From: Aphelocoma coerulescens
Lineage: Eukaryota; Chordata; Aves; Passeriformes; Corvidae
Direction of reading: 5' to 3'
Length of the DNA stretch: 64,000 bases
Assembly: GCF_041296385.1 (NCBI RefSeq)
Contig: NW_027183519.1
Coordinates: forward strand, 186,001-250,000
The position numbers and the translations under genes were made by a program. The first letter of the stretch is position 1. The number at the start of each line of letters is the position of its first letter. Shown piece after piece: positions 1 to 13,000 of the stretch. The notes under the pieces are model-generated. The model saw nothing but the letters and a program-made list of their open reading frames with translations. It made no database searches and was not told where the DNA came from.

Positions 1-3000
1 TGGGAGGAGGGGTTTGCTGGGGGTCTGTGCAGTAGTTCAGTACATTTCAGTTCCTAGTGCTTGGCACGGGATGATGATGGGTCTCAGTGAGGGGGAAAAT
101 TGTTACTGTCCTGTTGCCGCGTTCCTTCCCTTTGGAGAGGTGCTGCTTTCATCTGCTCCCTCAGGCAGGCCTCTTCTAAAAAACCACAGTGTTACAAAGG
201 ACAAAACATCCACCCCTCTCCAGGCTGTGCCTGCTGCCCTCACACAGCCATGAAGGTGTCTGCACACTGAGAAGAGCCCCCTCCACACGGCCAGCATCAA
301 GCTCTTTACCTAAAAACATACGGTTCAAAACTCCATTTTAAGATTGGTGTTCAAGGTGGGTACCCAACTCCCTGTTCCCAGTGCCCAGCTTCAAAAACCT
401 GTACATGATGCAATCCAGAGTGATGCTTGCCCCTTCAAACAGTTCCTCACAGCTCATAATTTTTAGACTTCTTTTAGACAGCATTTTAGCGGTTCTTTGA
501 AACTTTGCTGGCCTGAAGCAGTAGCATGCACAGGACCGCAACACAGTGAAGGTGATGGAAGAATGTGGAATGAGAAGCATAAACAGGAGTTGGGCAGGTG
601 GGGAGGGGCCAGCCTGCTGCTTCATGCAATGTCTTGAGAGCAAAGGTAAGGGGTGGCTTTTGATAAATGAAGAATGCCAATATGCTGCATCTCTGCTTTC
701 TGGGCTTTCAAAGCTCCAAAAAAAACCAATTCTCCTGTGCCTACAGATCAATAATGAATGAGCTGTTTGGGGATTGTCCCCTTGGTGAGGTGTGCCCCAC
801 ATACTCCTTGGAGGAACTTCCACAGAAGTCATCCCTGTGCCATCTGTAGTCTGGAAAACACATCCCAGCCTTCCTCCACGTGGCTTTGTTAAATACTGCC
901 CTCTTCAACACAGCAGGGCTGGGTCAGCTGTGATGGTGCTTTGTGCACACACACAGTTTTCTACCTCCATACAGGTCATAAATTAAAGTATAAGGAGGAG
1001 GAATCCTGACACTGAAAAAGTCAGTGGGGTCCTGAATCCCTGGGGCAAGCGGGTGTGAATTTATGTACCTGTGCATCGTCTTGGGGAATGAAATTAAAGT
1101 GTGTCGCCCTCTATTTTCCTGGAGTGCACCAGGTGATCTGATAAGATTGTAGCTGTCTCTGAGGGACTGCAAGGCAGATGCGTGGGTCTGATGGGGAGAT
1201 AAAGAGCCTTGCTTTCTTGCACTTGGAAAAAACTTGTCTGAAAAAACTGCAGCTTTCTGAGCCTTGCCATTGATTGCAGAGTGGAGGTGACTTCTAGATC
1301 CAGAAATGCTTGGTTTAAAATATTCCAGACTTTTTTTATTTCCCTCCTCATTAAATGAGGACACCTAATGTGCTGGTTTACTGTACCAGTTTTAGGAACA
1401 GAATCATTAGGATTCAGCTGCAGCACAAAGACAATGCACTAACTTCAGCTGAGCCTCAGTCATTAGGTACATATGGTTTCTATTTTCCATAGCTGTGTCT
1501 GACATATTAAATTAGTTATTTTGCCCCTGTGTGTTGGAAGCAGCAGGAATTAGTGTAGAGTTTAAACAACATGCCTGGTAGAGCGAAATAAGGAAAAGTT
1601 AATGACCACAACTACTGAAGAATTTTAAGTATTCAAGGTTGTGTTCAGGGAAGAAGAAACCCTACTATGGATCAAATAATCTCATGGCTTTCAGAGAACT
1701 CTTTCCAATAGAGCACATGAGTATTTAGAGTCTGTGTTTTGTAAGAGAAAATGAGTGACCTTATTCTCACGTTACCAAGGGAAAAAACAAGACTGAAAGT
1801 TCATCACGTTGCCAAGGCATGACAGGTGCCTGTGGTGGGGACAGGGACAGCTGCCATCCAAAGGTGACTCCTGTTTTGCTGTGCAGGTTTCATGTCCAGG
1901 GAAACACCTTTCAAGCCTGAAGTCCTGCAAGTGAAATAGAAACCAAGGGAAGCTGCAAGGGCCAGTCATCCAGGCTAATAGTGGGATAATGTTAACCCAC
2001 CCTGTTTTATTTTTGGTTTTTTTAATTTAAATGTAATTTAACTTTTTAATTGTTCACCCCTCCATGTTTTTGTGGCTTACCTGAAGCTACATGACAGCAG
2101 GTGCCTTACCAGAAATATTTGGCAATCAAACTTGTTACATCAGCCCCCAAACTGCCTCTTGCCACCTCAGAGCATCAATGCCCCAACCACCACTCCCATG
2201 CCATTTGCTTTCATCTCCCACATTAATCAAAATTGGTTTTAGCTAAGCTGACTTGCAATCTCCAGCACACCATAGCAAATTGCTAGAGAAATACTGAAAA
2301 CTTCTGGGGCAGGTGTAAAACAAGCAAACAAAATCAAAGCAGTGGTTTGGATCTGTTGGAAGAAGTAAATGCTCAGCACACAACCTATGAAATCTATAAA
2401 CTTGCAATAGAGAACTAAAGAATTCTATCCTAAAAATACCTGTTAAAAAGTTCATTTACAAAAGGAAGCAGAGCTTTTTGTATTGGACAACTTGCAGCAC
2501 ATGTCTCTCTTTTAATCCAGAGAGACTAGAAATGTCAGTGTAACAAAGTAACCATCTTTTTCTTTTCTTCCTCCTCAAGCAGCAAGAAATTTGGTGTTCT
2601 GATTGCAAATGCCCTTAGATGAACCCTGGGTGCCCCACTTGCAGTGGTGGTGGGTAGGTAGCAAAGCCTGTGGTGGTTTATTTTTCCTTGGGGTTTCCGT
2701 CCCCTGGAAGTGAAAAGTCTGCTTATAAACTGAAGAATTTTTCAAGGGGAAATGCAAGAGGAGCCCTTGTGCAGGGCTGCCATGCAGGGAAGGATATTGC
2801 AGCAGCAGCAGCAGCCCCTGAGCTGTGAAGTACCATGGCCAGCTGGTAGATGGAGATGTTCACCAGCCCTGAAACCAGAGCTTGGGAAGTGTAGGTCTCA
2901 CTTAGCCCTGCAGATAGTTAAAGAGCTGTGCCTTCAGCATGATGCTTTCTCCCAAATATATGGACAGGTACATGCCATTGGCACTTGCTGGCCATGTCCC

Positions 3001-3159
3001 ATGTAACTCCCTGTGATGAATGGGGCCACTTGCTGCCAGCCCACATCAGCACCCTGGGTCTAGGAGCTGCTACTGGCTCCTTGTCCCCCCTGGAGACAAT
3101 TTGCTTTTGCAGTGGGAAAGGTAAATGGTAATGATGAAGATGATGATGATAGTGATGGT
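1..3159. other. Downstream flank of RNF4, nothing recognised
   Basis: No open stretch here has family signatures or convincing splice boundaries. A GAT-rich imperfect trinucleotide tract lies at 3130-3170 and a short CAG run near 2796-2815. I see no gene. Confidence 0.5.
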
Positions 3160-3170
3160 GACGCTGATGG
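3130..3170 (+). repeat. Imperfect GAT trinucleotide tract
   Basis: Runs of GATGATGATGAT and related triplets just beyond the candidate RNF4 polyadenylation signal. Simple repeat. Confidence 0.7.
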
Positions 3171-3888
3171 TGGTTGCTTTATTTCTTTACCTCACTACTT
3201 ACTTCTGTCTTCTGTTTTGCAGGCTAAGTGTGGAACACAGCAGTCTACACATCCATGTTCTTGTGATTGCCCTGAAGCTTACAGGCTTTTTAGAAGGGCA
3301 AAGAGCTTCAGAGAAGCTGGCAGTGCTCCTGTCATCAGCTGGCAGTTATCAATGGGATGCTAACCACAACATAATGGAGCAGCTTGGACCATAGAAAAGC
3401 TGTCTGGATACCTATTCTCAAAGAAAACTGTTTTCTTTGCATGCGTGCACAACCTGCTGTTCTTTCAATCTTCAGAACACCGAAATCATGACATTTTCAC
3501 CAAAACATCCACCAGAGTCTGTCCTTAGAAATACAAGGCCTCACACCCCAGCAGGGCCTGTTTCTTTCTCCCCATACAACACACACTGGCCACAAGGACT
3601 ACAAAGCTTATGTCTTTAGCACATTTCCCCCAAACCAATGACTACAGTGGGATGAAAAGAACGAGCTTCTGACTGCTCAAACCAAGAGCCTTATTTCCAC
3701 CTGTTAAACAACATCTCTGTGTCAGCAGAGTCCAGCATAGAGGAGGAGACAGACTATATTTAAATCAATCATTTCTCATTGAATTAAATGAAACTATATA
3801 CAGGAATAACTATATACATGAAGAAACAAGTCTCGACATCGCCTCTTCTCCAGGATCCATCTGAGTCTGTTCTGAGCAGCAGAAGTAC
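3160..3888 (-). other. RNF4: Probable RNF4 3' UTR
   Basis: Sequence downstream of the RNF4 stop. The first canonical polyadenylation signal on this strand (AATAAA) is at 3178-3183. A weaker AATAAG lies near 3690-3696. No coding features are seen. The 3' end is inferred from the signal only. Confidence 0.5.
3178..3183 (-). promoter_or_regulatory. Candidate polyadenylation signal AATAAA for RNF4
   Basis: First AATAAA on the minus strand after the RNF4 stop, about 700 nt downstream. Use is inferred from position alone. Confidence 0.4.
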
Positions 3889-4038
3889 TCATAGATAAAT
3901 GGGATGATACAGTCCTGGACTGAGGTCCACCCTGCAGGTTGGGCACATGTCAGCATTCTCCAGGGCAATAGGGAGGCACCGACTACAGAAAACATGGCCA
4001 CAAAGAGTTGACACAAGCTGTCGTTCACTTTGCACAAT
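3889..4038 (-). CDS. RNF4: RNF4 exon 6 (second half of RING, C-terminus, stop)
   Basis: Acceptor TTTCTTTCTTCCAG at 4039-4040, phase 0. It encodes 49 residues starting IVQSERQLVST, then C-G-H-V-F-C-S-R-C, then C-P-T-C, and ends YHPIYL with TGA at 3889-3891. This completes the eight-ligand C3HC4 RING. There is no second copy of this exon in the array. The duplicated unit's homology to this locus fades at the exon-6 acceptor. Confidence 0.96.
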   Translation of the reverse strand: MVQSERQLVSTLCGHVFCSRCLPIALENADMCPTCRVDLSPGLYHPIYL

Positions 4039-7000
4039 CTGGAAGAAAGAAAACCACAACATGTATTGGGAGGAAAGAATTTGAGTTTGCTGCTCCATTG
4101 GCACCAGGCAAATGAGACTTTAGAGCACCTGCAGTCAGAATAACCAGGGACCCACAGATCTGCCAGTGCCATCTTGGCCAAGGCTTCTCCCTGTACGTTC
4201 ACCACCAAGAAGGGACTTGTGGAGCTTCACAGCAAGGGCTCTGCTTCCAGCAGCTGCCCGCAGCATCCCACATCAGCCCACCGACTTGAGCAGCTCCCCT
4301 TCTGTCCCCTTCCCCCTCCCACAAAGCAGAAAGGATGACACTGTGTGGATCCTCACCTCTGAGTAAGTATCCATGCAAATTGGACACCTGATAACAACTC
4401 CTCTCTGGGCACTAGAGGGAACAGAACGAGAAAGAACATGCAGCTGTTAATATCACCACACTGCAGTGCTTATTGAGACATAAAAGCTCACATAATCCTG
4501 CAACTGCACTGACCAGCCATGACACATTTCCTTTGAAAAACCCTGCTGCCTTTAACTCTCTTTGCTGCACATGATGAGCAGTTAGGGTCTCCCTGCCCTG
4601 ACAGAAAGAGTGTCCTGGTCTTTCACCAGGAGAAAGGTGCAGCCAGTCATTCTGCTCTGGGATTTGAAGTAACAGCAGTCTCTAGCAGTTTATGTATGGC
4701 AGCTTTGACTTCCACCAGGTCATCAATAACAGCTTTGGAACTACAGCATCCAGCTTTCCGCTGGGAACTATTCACCCCAGAATATTCATTCCAGGACCCA
4801 GGTCTAACGCTACAGAGTAACACGGCTCTGGCCAGCTCCAGCCCCAGGAAGGAGCCCTTGGTCCATGTTAAATGCTGCAGCACTGAGCTCTTTCAGCCTT
4901 ACCTAAACAGAGCAGGAAGGCTCATTCAGTAACAGAGAAGCTTGAGACTGAAGGAACAAAGTATTCCTTTTTTATATTAATCAAGTGGTGGGATTTGTTC
5001 ACCGACAGACTAAACAACCAAAACTTAAACATCTACAAATTCAATAGCAAAATGCATTATGGTTTAGAATAGAAGAAGCCCTTGAGGTGGCATATTTAAG
5101 ACCTGACACCTAAAAGTTCCATACTCAAGTGCTCTCCTACGTTGCCTTGCCAAAAGGCTCAAAGCACACCAGCTTCATTAAAACCTGTGTCTTTCCCCCC
5201 CACCCCAAAGAAACACTTCAGAAAACCTTATACCATCATTCTCATCTCCTTTGTCTCCCCTAGTGACATGGACACCTGATTTAATTTCACCACTCTAATG
5301 CACTGCACCTTTCTTATCCTAATGGAGTTCTCCTACAGCAGGACTTTCCTGTTTCCCCCTGCAGAATGGGGCTTTTACTGTGCAGGCACCCAGCTTGGGC
5401 TGCAAGATCCCCATCACACATGCAAACAAATCAGGCCTTGTGACAGCCAGGACTGGCCATAAAAGCATGACCTCCACAACCGCCTGTGTGCAAGCCTGCC
5501 CTGGGAAGAAGGGCTCCAGCTCCAGGAGAGAGGCAGCCAGCTGATGCCACGTGTGAAAAAGCAGGGAATTTCTGCTGGAATTTGCCCAGCTGCTGCCTGC
5601 CGGTCCCATGATGCCAAGCCTCATCGATAACAATGGAATTATTTCCATATCTAACAGCGCTACTAGAGCTGGTCAGAAAAAGTAAATGCAATACATTATG
5701 AGCTGTGACCAATCCCCCTTCCTTGCCATACCCCCGCACTCGTCTCTAAGGTTGTGTGCAAAGTTGTACATCTGCCTTGGGCTGCCCTTTTCTCCCAAAA
5801 TGCAAAAGGTCTCATTTACTCATCATGCAACACGGGAGAAGGAGGGAAATAACTAGAGTAAGGGAAGGCTTCCCAGATAAACCAGGCACAGCAGTATAAC
5901 TCAGTCCTGTACAGAAAAGGAAAAAAGGCACAGAATTCCGTGTTTGGTAGGGCACGAGCCATACGTACTCTGAACTTGCAGTGGCCTCCTCCTCTGCTCC
6001 CTCTTCTGCAGGGGCTGCATCAGCCACAGGTGCATCATTAGCTCCTGTTCCATGACCTGAGCCATCCACCTGCCCGTGGCTGTTCAGTGCGACATTTACC
6101 CTTTGCTGTTCATGCCCTGTAATTTAATTTTCGGAAGTTATATGTCATGCAAAATGTAGAATATGTAAAAGATTTCTTAAGGAAGGATACTGTTTGTATA
6201 GATATATTGGATCTTTGTATACTTTCAAGCCAAATCAACTAGAAGGGAGATTTAATCCATGAAATAGACAGCAACTAAGAGGCAAGCTCTAAGTGATTCC
6301 ATGGGTTGGAAAAACAAATTCCTTGTTGGTAGAAGTGCCTTGTAAAGGTTCAGGGCTTGTCATGCTTCAAGGAGCTCACACCTAGGGGAAGGTTAACAAA
6401 GCTTGCCGAAAAGGATGCCCACTGAGAGTGGACACAAAGAATGCAGAATTGCTGCGCCAAAAGGACACCTGGCACAGCTCCCGAGACAAGGGAGAAACTG
6501 AAGAAAGCAAAAATCCCAGCTGTCCTGCAATCAGCTCTGGCCGGGAAAACTAATTCCGGCAGGGGGAGATTGCGACCACCGACTCACGGAGCAGCAACTC
6601 AAGAAACTCCCCAGCCCAAAAGAAGAGAGAGACTGAGCATGCGGACTAATTACCAGGAGAAGTGAGACAATCATTAACCAGGAGAAGACAGAATACTAAC
6701 TAATAAGATAACCATGTAACTTGTAACCAATAATACTCATTCCTTTGTTTGCTAAAATTTATAAATAATGAAAAGTTTTGATAGTGGGTGTGCCTGACTT
6801 GTGAAATACCACTGAGCACCCAGACTTGTGCAAGGCTGGAATAAACAATCACTGTCTGTCTCAAGTGTATAATTATTGACCTGTTGCACCCCAGTAACAA
6901 ATTCAACTTTTGTGGACAACGTACTGACCAAGTTAAAGGGAGATCAATTTTTAATGGCCTGGTCAGATACACCCAAAGGGTCACAAAATGCTGTTTGCCT

Positions 7001-10000
7001 TTTACCCCTCAGAAACCACAGGCAGCAATGACCTCTGCAACTCCAGTGTCCGTGTAACACTAATCAATCACTAATCAATTAAAACTGCAGAAAGAGCCAG
7101 CAAATTAAAGTTCCTTCTGCATAAGTCTTCCGCTACAACTTTTACTGCAGGGATTTTCTGCCATGACTGCTAGAGGCCATCACACACACATTGGATCCAT
7201 TCTCTAAGACACTGGCCAGAGGCTTTAGCCCTGGCCGTTGCCGTTTGCTAAAAGTAGTTTCAATCCCTGCTGCTCGAGTTGCTTGGAAAAGAACAACAAA
7301 AATACCTATAAAACTTTAGATAAAATCCATTTTCAACTGTAAAACTTCAACTCACCTTGAAGAAGCTTCCATCGATGCATAAGGGAAGGGAGAGAAAAGA
7401 AGATACAATTAGGCTTTGGTGCGCACCCCCGTGCTGCAGGCAAACCTCAGCTCAGCAAGCAGCTATAGCACAGGAGGTGAGGAAGGGTGGCGTATCGCCC
7501 TCTAACTTTGGTTAAGAACATTCAAAGCAGTAGCACAAAGAGCTGCTGCCCTGAGAACAAATAAGTGGGTGCCACTGATTCTGCTCTCGCTGCTGCAACG
7601 GGGTAGAAATGGAGGCACTTAGGAACTACCTGAACACAGTACTCCCTGCTCCCCTGTATCAGTCCCTACTTGGATTGGGGCTGGAGCTGTTCCCTTCCCA
7701 CTTTCTCCCCAAACTGGCTAATTCTGCTATGATAACCCTAAACACTTCATATTGGAATATCAGCAGCTGAAGAATGGAAACCACAGAAGGGATTTGGGAC
7801 TAAAGAATTCCATCAGTCAATGCTAGAACTACAAGGAACACACAGATCTGCCGGTGCCATCCTGACAAGGGCTTCTCCCTCTAGGGATACCACCAAGAAG
7901 GGACGTGGAGGGACGTGCAAGTTGGAGCTTCAGAGCAAGGGCTGTGCTTCCAGCCAGCTGCCCACAGCATCCCACCTAAGACAACTGAGTTGTGCAGCTC
8001 CCCTTCTCTCCCCTCCCTTCCCACAAATCTGAAAAGACAACAACATGTGGATCCTCACCTCTGCGTTGTCATCCTCCCTAGTTGGAGTGCTAACAAGACC
8101 TCCTGGCGGTTCACTAGAGGGAGCAGAACCAGAAGAACATGCAGCCGTCAATTTCACAGTGCACAGAGGGTTACCAAGACATAAAATTGCAGAAATCAGA
8201 ACACCCCCTTAGTCTCAGTTAGCAACATCCCAGCCCAGAAACACAGCCCGTGCAAGAGCTTTAATGTACTGCAAGCATTTCAGTCTGTCGCTATCCATAA
8301 TGTAAGAAACATTCAAGAATGACTTCCTGAATGGAGAAGGAAGGTTTCTCCTGGATTTTGCTGGGTTTAGGGCTTTCTTTTCCATTACTTCTCTTCCAGA
8401 CAGACCACTATGTTCAAGTCAGAATTCTTCAAGCAGAATCAAGCAAAACCCAAAAGATTGGCAAAATCCTGTGTCAACTGTATATCAGAAATTATGGATG
8501 CTGAGAAAGGCTAGCAGAGATATTTTTTGAGCTTTTTGCACCCTCTTGTGAAAGTCTCTGTTCTCACGCAAACTAGCTGAGAAACCGTTTGCTATTTTGT
8601 AAATTATTTTTGCAGGTGCAGGTTGTTGGGGAATGCTGTGGATATTGTTATGGCTCATTGAGAATAGTATTTTGAGAATGGGTGTTGTAGCATTCAGCCA
8701 ATCATTCTAGGAGGTGGATGGTCAAAGGACCAATGACCTCCAGCCACTCTTTTGGACCAAAGTATATGAGCTGGTCTGTAAACAAATAAAGGAAGCTATT
8801 CTTCCCTGGAATTATGTCGTGATTCTTGCCGCCGTCCCTGAGGACAACAGCGACAAGAAATTAGCCTTTGCAGAGACACTTTATCTGTCACTTACAATTC
8901 AGTATTTCTTGGCTCCAGAAAAAGGAATCTTGGCAGAGGTTCGGATGAAGTATCTGATGAGATGGAGCCGAGCGAGTACTGCTGGCTCCGTTCCCAGTCC
9001 TGTAGTGGGGTGAAAATGGAGACAGATTAGGATCTGCTTGAAGCCACTCCGTCCTGCTTCCCTGTTTCAGATCCCTGACTGGATTTGGGCTAGAACCTTT
9101 TCTTTCCCTCGTTAGCCCCCAAAAAGGCAACTTCTGCAGTCATAGCCCTAAACACTTCATGTTAGATGAACAGTTCCTGAGGAACGCAAACCACAACTAC
9201 AGGAATTTGGGGCAAAGAATTGCAGATAGCTGCTCTATTGGCACCAGGCAAACAGAACTTGGAATATGTGCAGTCTGTCAGTCAATGCTAGAACTACAAG
9301 GAACACACAGATCTGCCGGTGCCATCCTGACAAGGGCTTCTCCCTCTAGGGATACCACCAAGAAGGGACGTGGAGGGACGTGCAAGTTGGAGCTTCAGAG
9401 CAAGGGCTGTGCTTCCAGCCAGCTGCCCACAGCATCCCACCTATGACAACTGAGTTGTGCAGCTCCCCTTCTCTCCCCTCCCTTCCCACAAATCTGAAAA
9501 GACAACAACATGTGGATCCTCACCTCTGCGTTGTCATCCTCCCTAGTTGGAGTGCTAACAAGACCTCCTGGCGGTTCACTAGAGGGAGCAGAACCAGAAG
9601 AACATGCAGCCGTCAATTTCACAGTGCACAGAGGGTTACCAAGACATAAAATTGCAGAAATCAGAACATCCCCTTAGTCTCAGTTAGCAACATCCCAGCC
9701 CAGAAACACAGCCCGTGCAAGAGCTTTAATGTACTGCAAGCATTTCAGTCTGTCGCTATCCATAATGTAAGAAACATTCAAGAATGACTTCCTGAATGAA
9801 GAAGGAAGGTTTCTCCTGGATTTTGCTGGGTTTAGGGCTTTCTTTTCCATTACTTCTCTTCCAGACAGACCACTATGTTCAAGTCAGAATTCTTCAAGCA
9901 GAATCAAGCAAAACCCAAAAGATTGGCAAAATCCTGTGTCAACTGTATATCAGAAATTATGGATGCTGAGAAAGGCTGGCAGAGATATTTTTCGAGCTTT

Positions 10001-13000
10001 TTGCACCCTCTTGTGAAAGTCTCTGTTCTCACGCAAACTAGCTGAGAAACCGTTTGCTATTTTGTAAATTATTTTTGCAGGTGCAGGTTGTTGGGGAATA
10101 CTGTGGATATTGTTATGGCTCATTGAGAATAGTATTTTGAGAATGGGTGTTGTAGCATTCAGCCAATCATTCTAGGAGGTGGATGGTCAAAGGACCAATG
10201 ACCTCCAGCCACTCTTTTGGACCAAAGTATATGAGCTGGTCTGTAAACAAATAAAGGAAGCTATTCTTCCCTGGAATTATGTCGTGATTCTTGCCGCCGT
10301 CCCTGAGGACAACAGCGACAAGAAATTAGCCTTTGGAGAGACACTTTATCTGTCACTTACAATTCAGTATTTCTTGGCTCCAGAAAAAGGAATCTTGGCA
10401 GAGGTTCGGATGAAGTATCTGATGAGATGGAGCCGAGCGAGTACTGCTGGCTCCGTTCCCAGTCCTGTAGTGGGGTGAAAATGGAGACAGATTAGGATCT
10501 GCTTGAAGCCACTCCGTCCTGCTTCCCTGTTTCAGATCCCTGACTGGATTTGGGCTAGAACCTTTTCTTTCCCTCGTTAGCCCCCAAAAAGGCAACTTCT
10601 GCAGTCATAGCCCTAAACACTTCATGTTAGATGAACAGTTCCTGAGGAACGCAAACCACAACTACAGGAATTTGGGGCAAAGAATTGCAGATAGCTGCTC
10701 TATTGGCACCAGGCAAACAGAACTTGGAATATGTGCAGTCTGTCAGTCAATGCTAGAACTACAAGGAACACACAGATCTGCCGGTGCCATCCTGACAAGG
10801 GCTTCTCCCTCTAGGGATACCACCAAGAAGGGACGTGGAGGGACGTGCAAGTTGGAGCTTCAGAGCAAGGGCTGTGCTTCCAGCCAGCTGCCCACAGCAT
10901 CCCACCTATGACAACTGAGTTGTGCAGCTCCCCTTCTCTCCCCTCCCTTCCCACAAATCTGAAAAGACAACAACATGTGGATCCTCACCTCTGCGTTGTC
11001 ATCCTCCCTAGTTGGAGTGCTAACAAGACCTCCTGGCGGTTCACTAGAGGGAGCAGAACCAGAAGAACATGCAGCCGTCAATTTCACAGTGCACAGAGGG
11101 TTACCAAGACATAAAATTGCAGAAATCAGAACATCCCCTTAGTCTCAGTTAGCAACATCCCAGCCCAGAAACACAGCCCGTGCAAGAGCTTTAATGTACT
11201 GCAAGCATTTCAGTCTGTCGCTATCCATAATGTAAGAAACATTCAAGAATGACTTCCTGAATGGAGAAGGAAGGTTTCTCCTGGATTTTGCTGGGTTTAG
11301 GGCTTTCTTTTCCATTACTTCTCTTCCAGACAGACCACTATGTTCAAGTCAGAATTCTTCAAGCAGAATCAAGCAAAACCCAAAAGATTGGCAAAATCCT
11401 GTGTCAACTGTATATCAGAAATTATGGATGCTGAGAAAGGCTAGCAGAGATATTTTTTGAGCTTTTTGCACCCTCTTGTGAAAGTCTCTGTTCTCACGCA
11501 AACTAGCTGAGAAACCGTTTGCTATTTTGTAAATTATTTTTGCAGGTGCAGGTTGTTGGGGAATACTGTGGATATTGTTATGGCTCATTGAGAATAGTAT
11601 TTTGAGAATGGGTGTTGTAGCATTCAGCCAATCATTCTAGGAGGTGGATGGTCAAAGGACCAATGACCTCCAGCCACTCTTTTGGACCAAAGTATATGAG
11701 CTGGTCTGTAAACAAATAAAGGAAGCTATTCTTCCCTGGAATTATGTCGTGATTCTTGCCGCCGTCCCTGAGGACAACAGCGACAAGAAATTAGCCTTTG
11801 CAGAGACACTTTATCTGTCACTTACAATTCAGTATTTCTTGGCTCCAGAAAAAGGAATCTTGGCAGAGGTTCGGATGAAGTATCTGATGAGATGGAGCCG
11901 AGCGAGTACTGCTGGCTCCGTTCCCAGTCCTGTAGTGGGGTGAAAATGGAGACAGATTAGGATCTGCTTGAAGCCACTCCGTCCTGCTTCCCTGTTTCAG
12001 ATCCCTGACTGGATTTGGGCTAGAACCTTTTCTTTCCCTCGTTAGCCCCCAAAAAGGCAACTTCTGCAGTCATAGCCCTAAACACTTCATGTTAGATGAA
12101 CAGTTCCTGAGGAACGCAAACCACAACTACAGGAATTTGGGGCAAAGAATTGCAGATAGCTGCTCTATTGGCACCAGGCAAACAGAACTTGGAATATGTG
12201 CAGTCTGTCAGTCAATGCTAGAACTACAAGGAACACACAGATCTGCCGGTGCCATCCTGACAAGGGCTTCTCCCTCTAGGGATACCACCAAGAAGGGACG
12301 TGGAGGGACGTGCAAGTTGGAGCTTCAGAGCAAGGGCTGTGCTTCCAGCCAGCTGCCCACAGCATCCCACCTATGACAACTGAGTTGTGCAGCTCCCCTT
12401 CTCTCCCCTCCCTTCCCACAAATCTGAAAAGACAACAACATGTGGATCCTCACCTCTGCGTTGTCATCCTCCCTAGTTGGAGTGCTAACAAGACCTCCTG
12501 GCGGTTCACTAGAGGGAGCAGAACCAGAAGAACATGCAGCCGTCAATTTCACAGTGCACAGAGGGTTACCAAGACATAAAATTGCAGAAATCAGAACATC
12601 CCCTTAGTCTCAGTTAGCAACATCCCAGCCCAGAAACACAGCCCGTGCAAGAGCTTTAATGTACTGCAAGCATTTCAGTCTGTCGCTATCCATAATGTAA
12701 GAAACATTCAAGAATGACTTCCTGAATGGAGAAGGAAGGTTTCTCCTGGATTTTGCTGGGTTTAGGGCTTTCTTTTCCATTACTTCTCTTCCAGACAGAC
12801 CACTATGTTCAAGTCAGAATTCTTCAAGCAGAATCAAGCAAAACCCAAAAGATTGGCAAAATCCTGTGTCAACTGTATATCAGAAATTATGGATGCTGAG
12901 AAAGGCTGGCAGAGATATTTTTCGAGCTTTTTGCACCCTCTTGTGAAAGTCTCTGTTCTCACGCAAACTAGCTGAGAAACCGTTTGCTATTTTGTAAATT

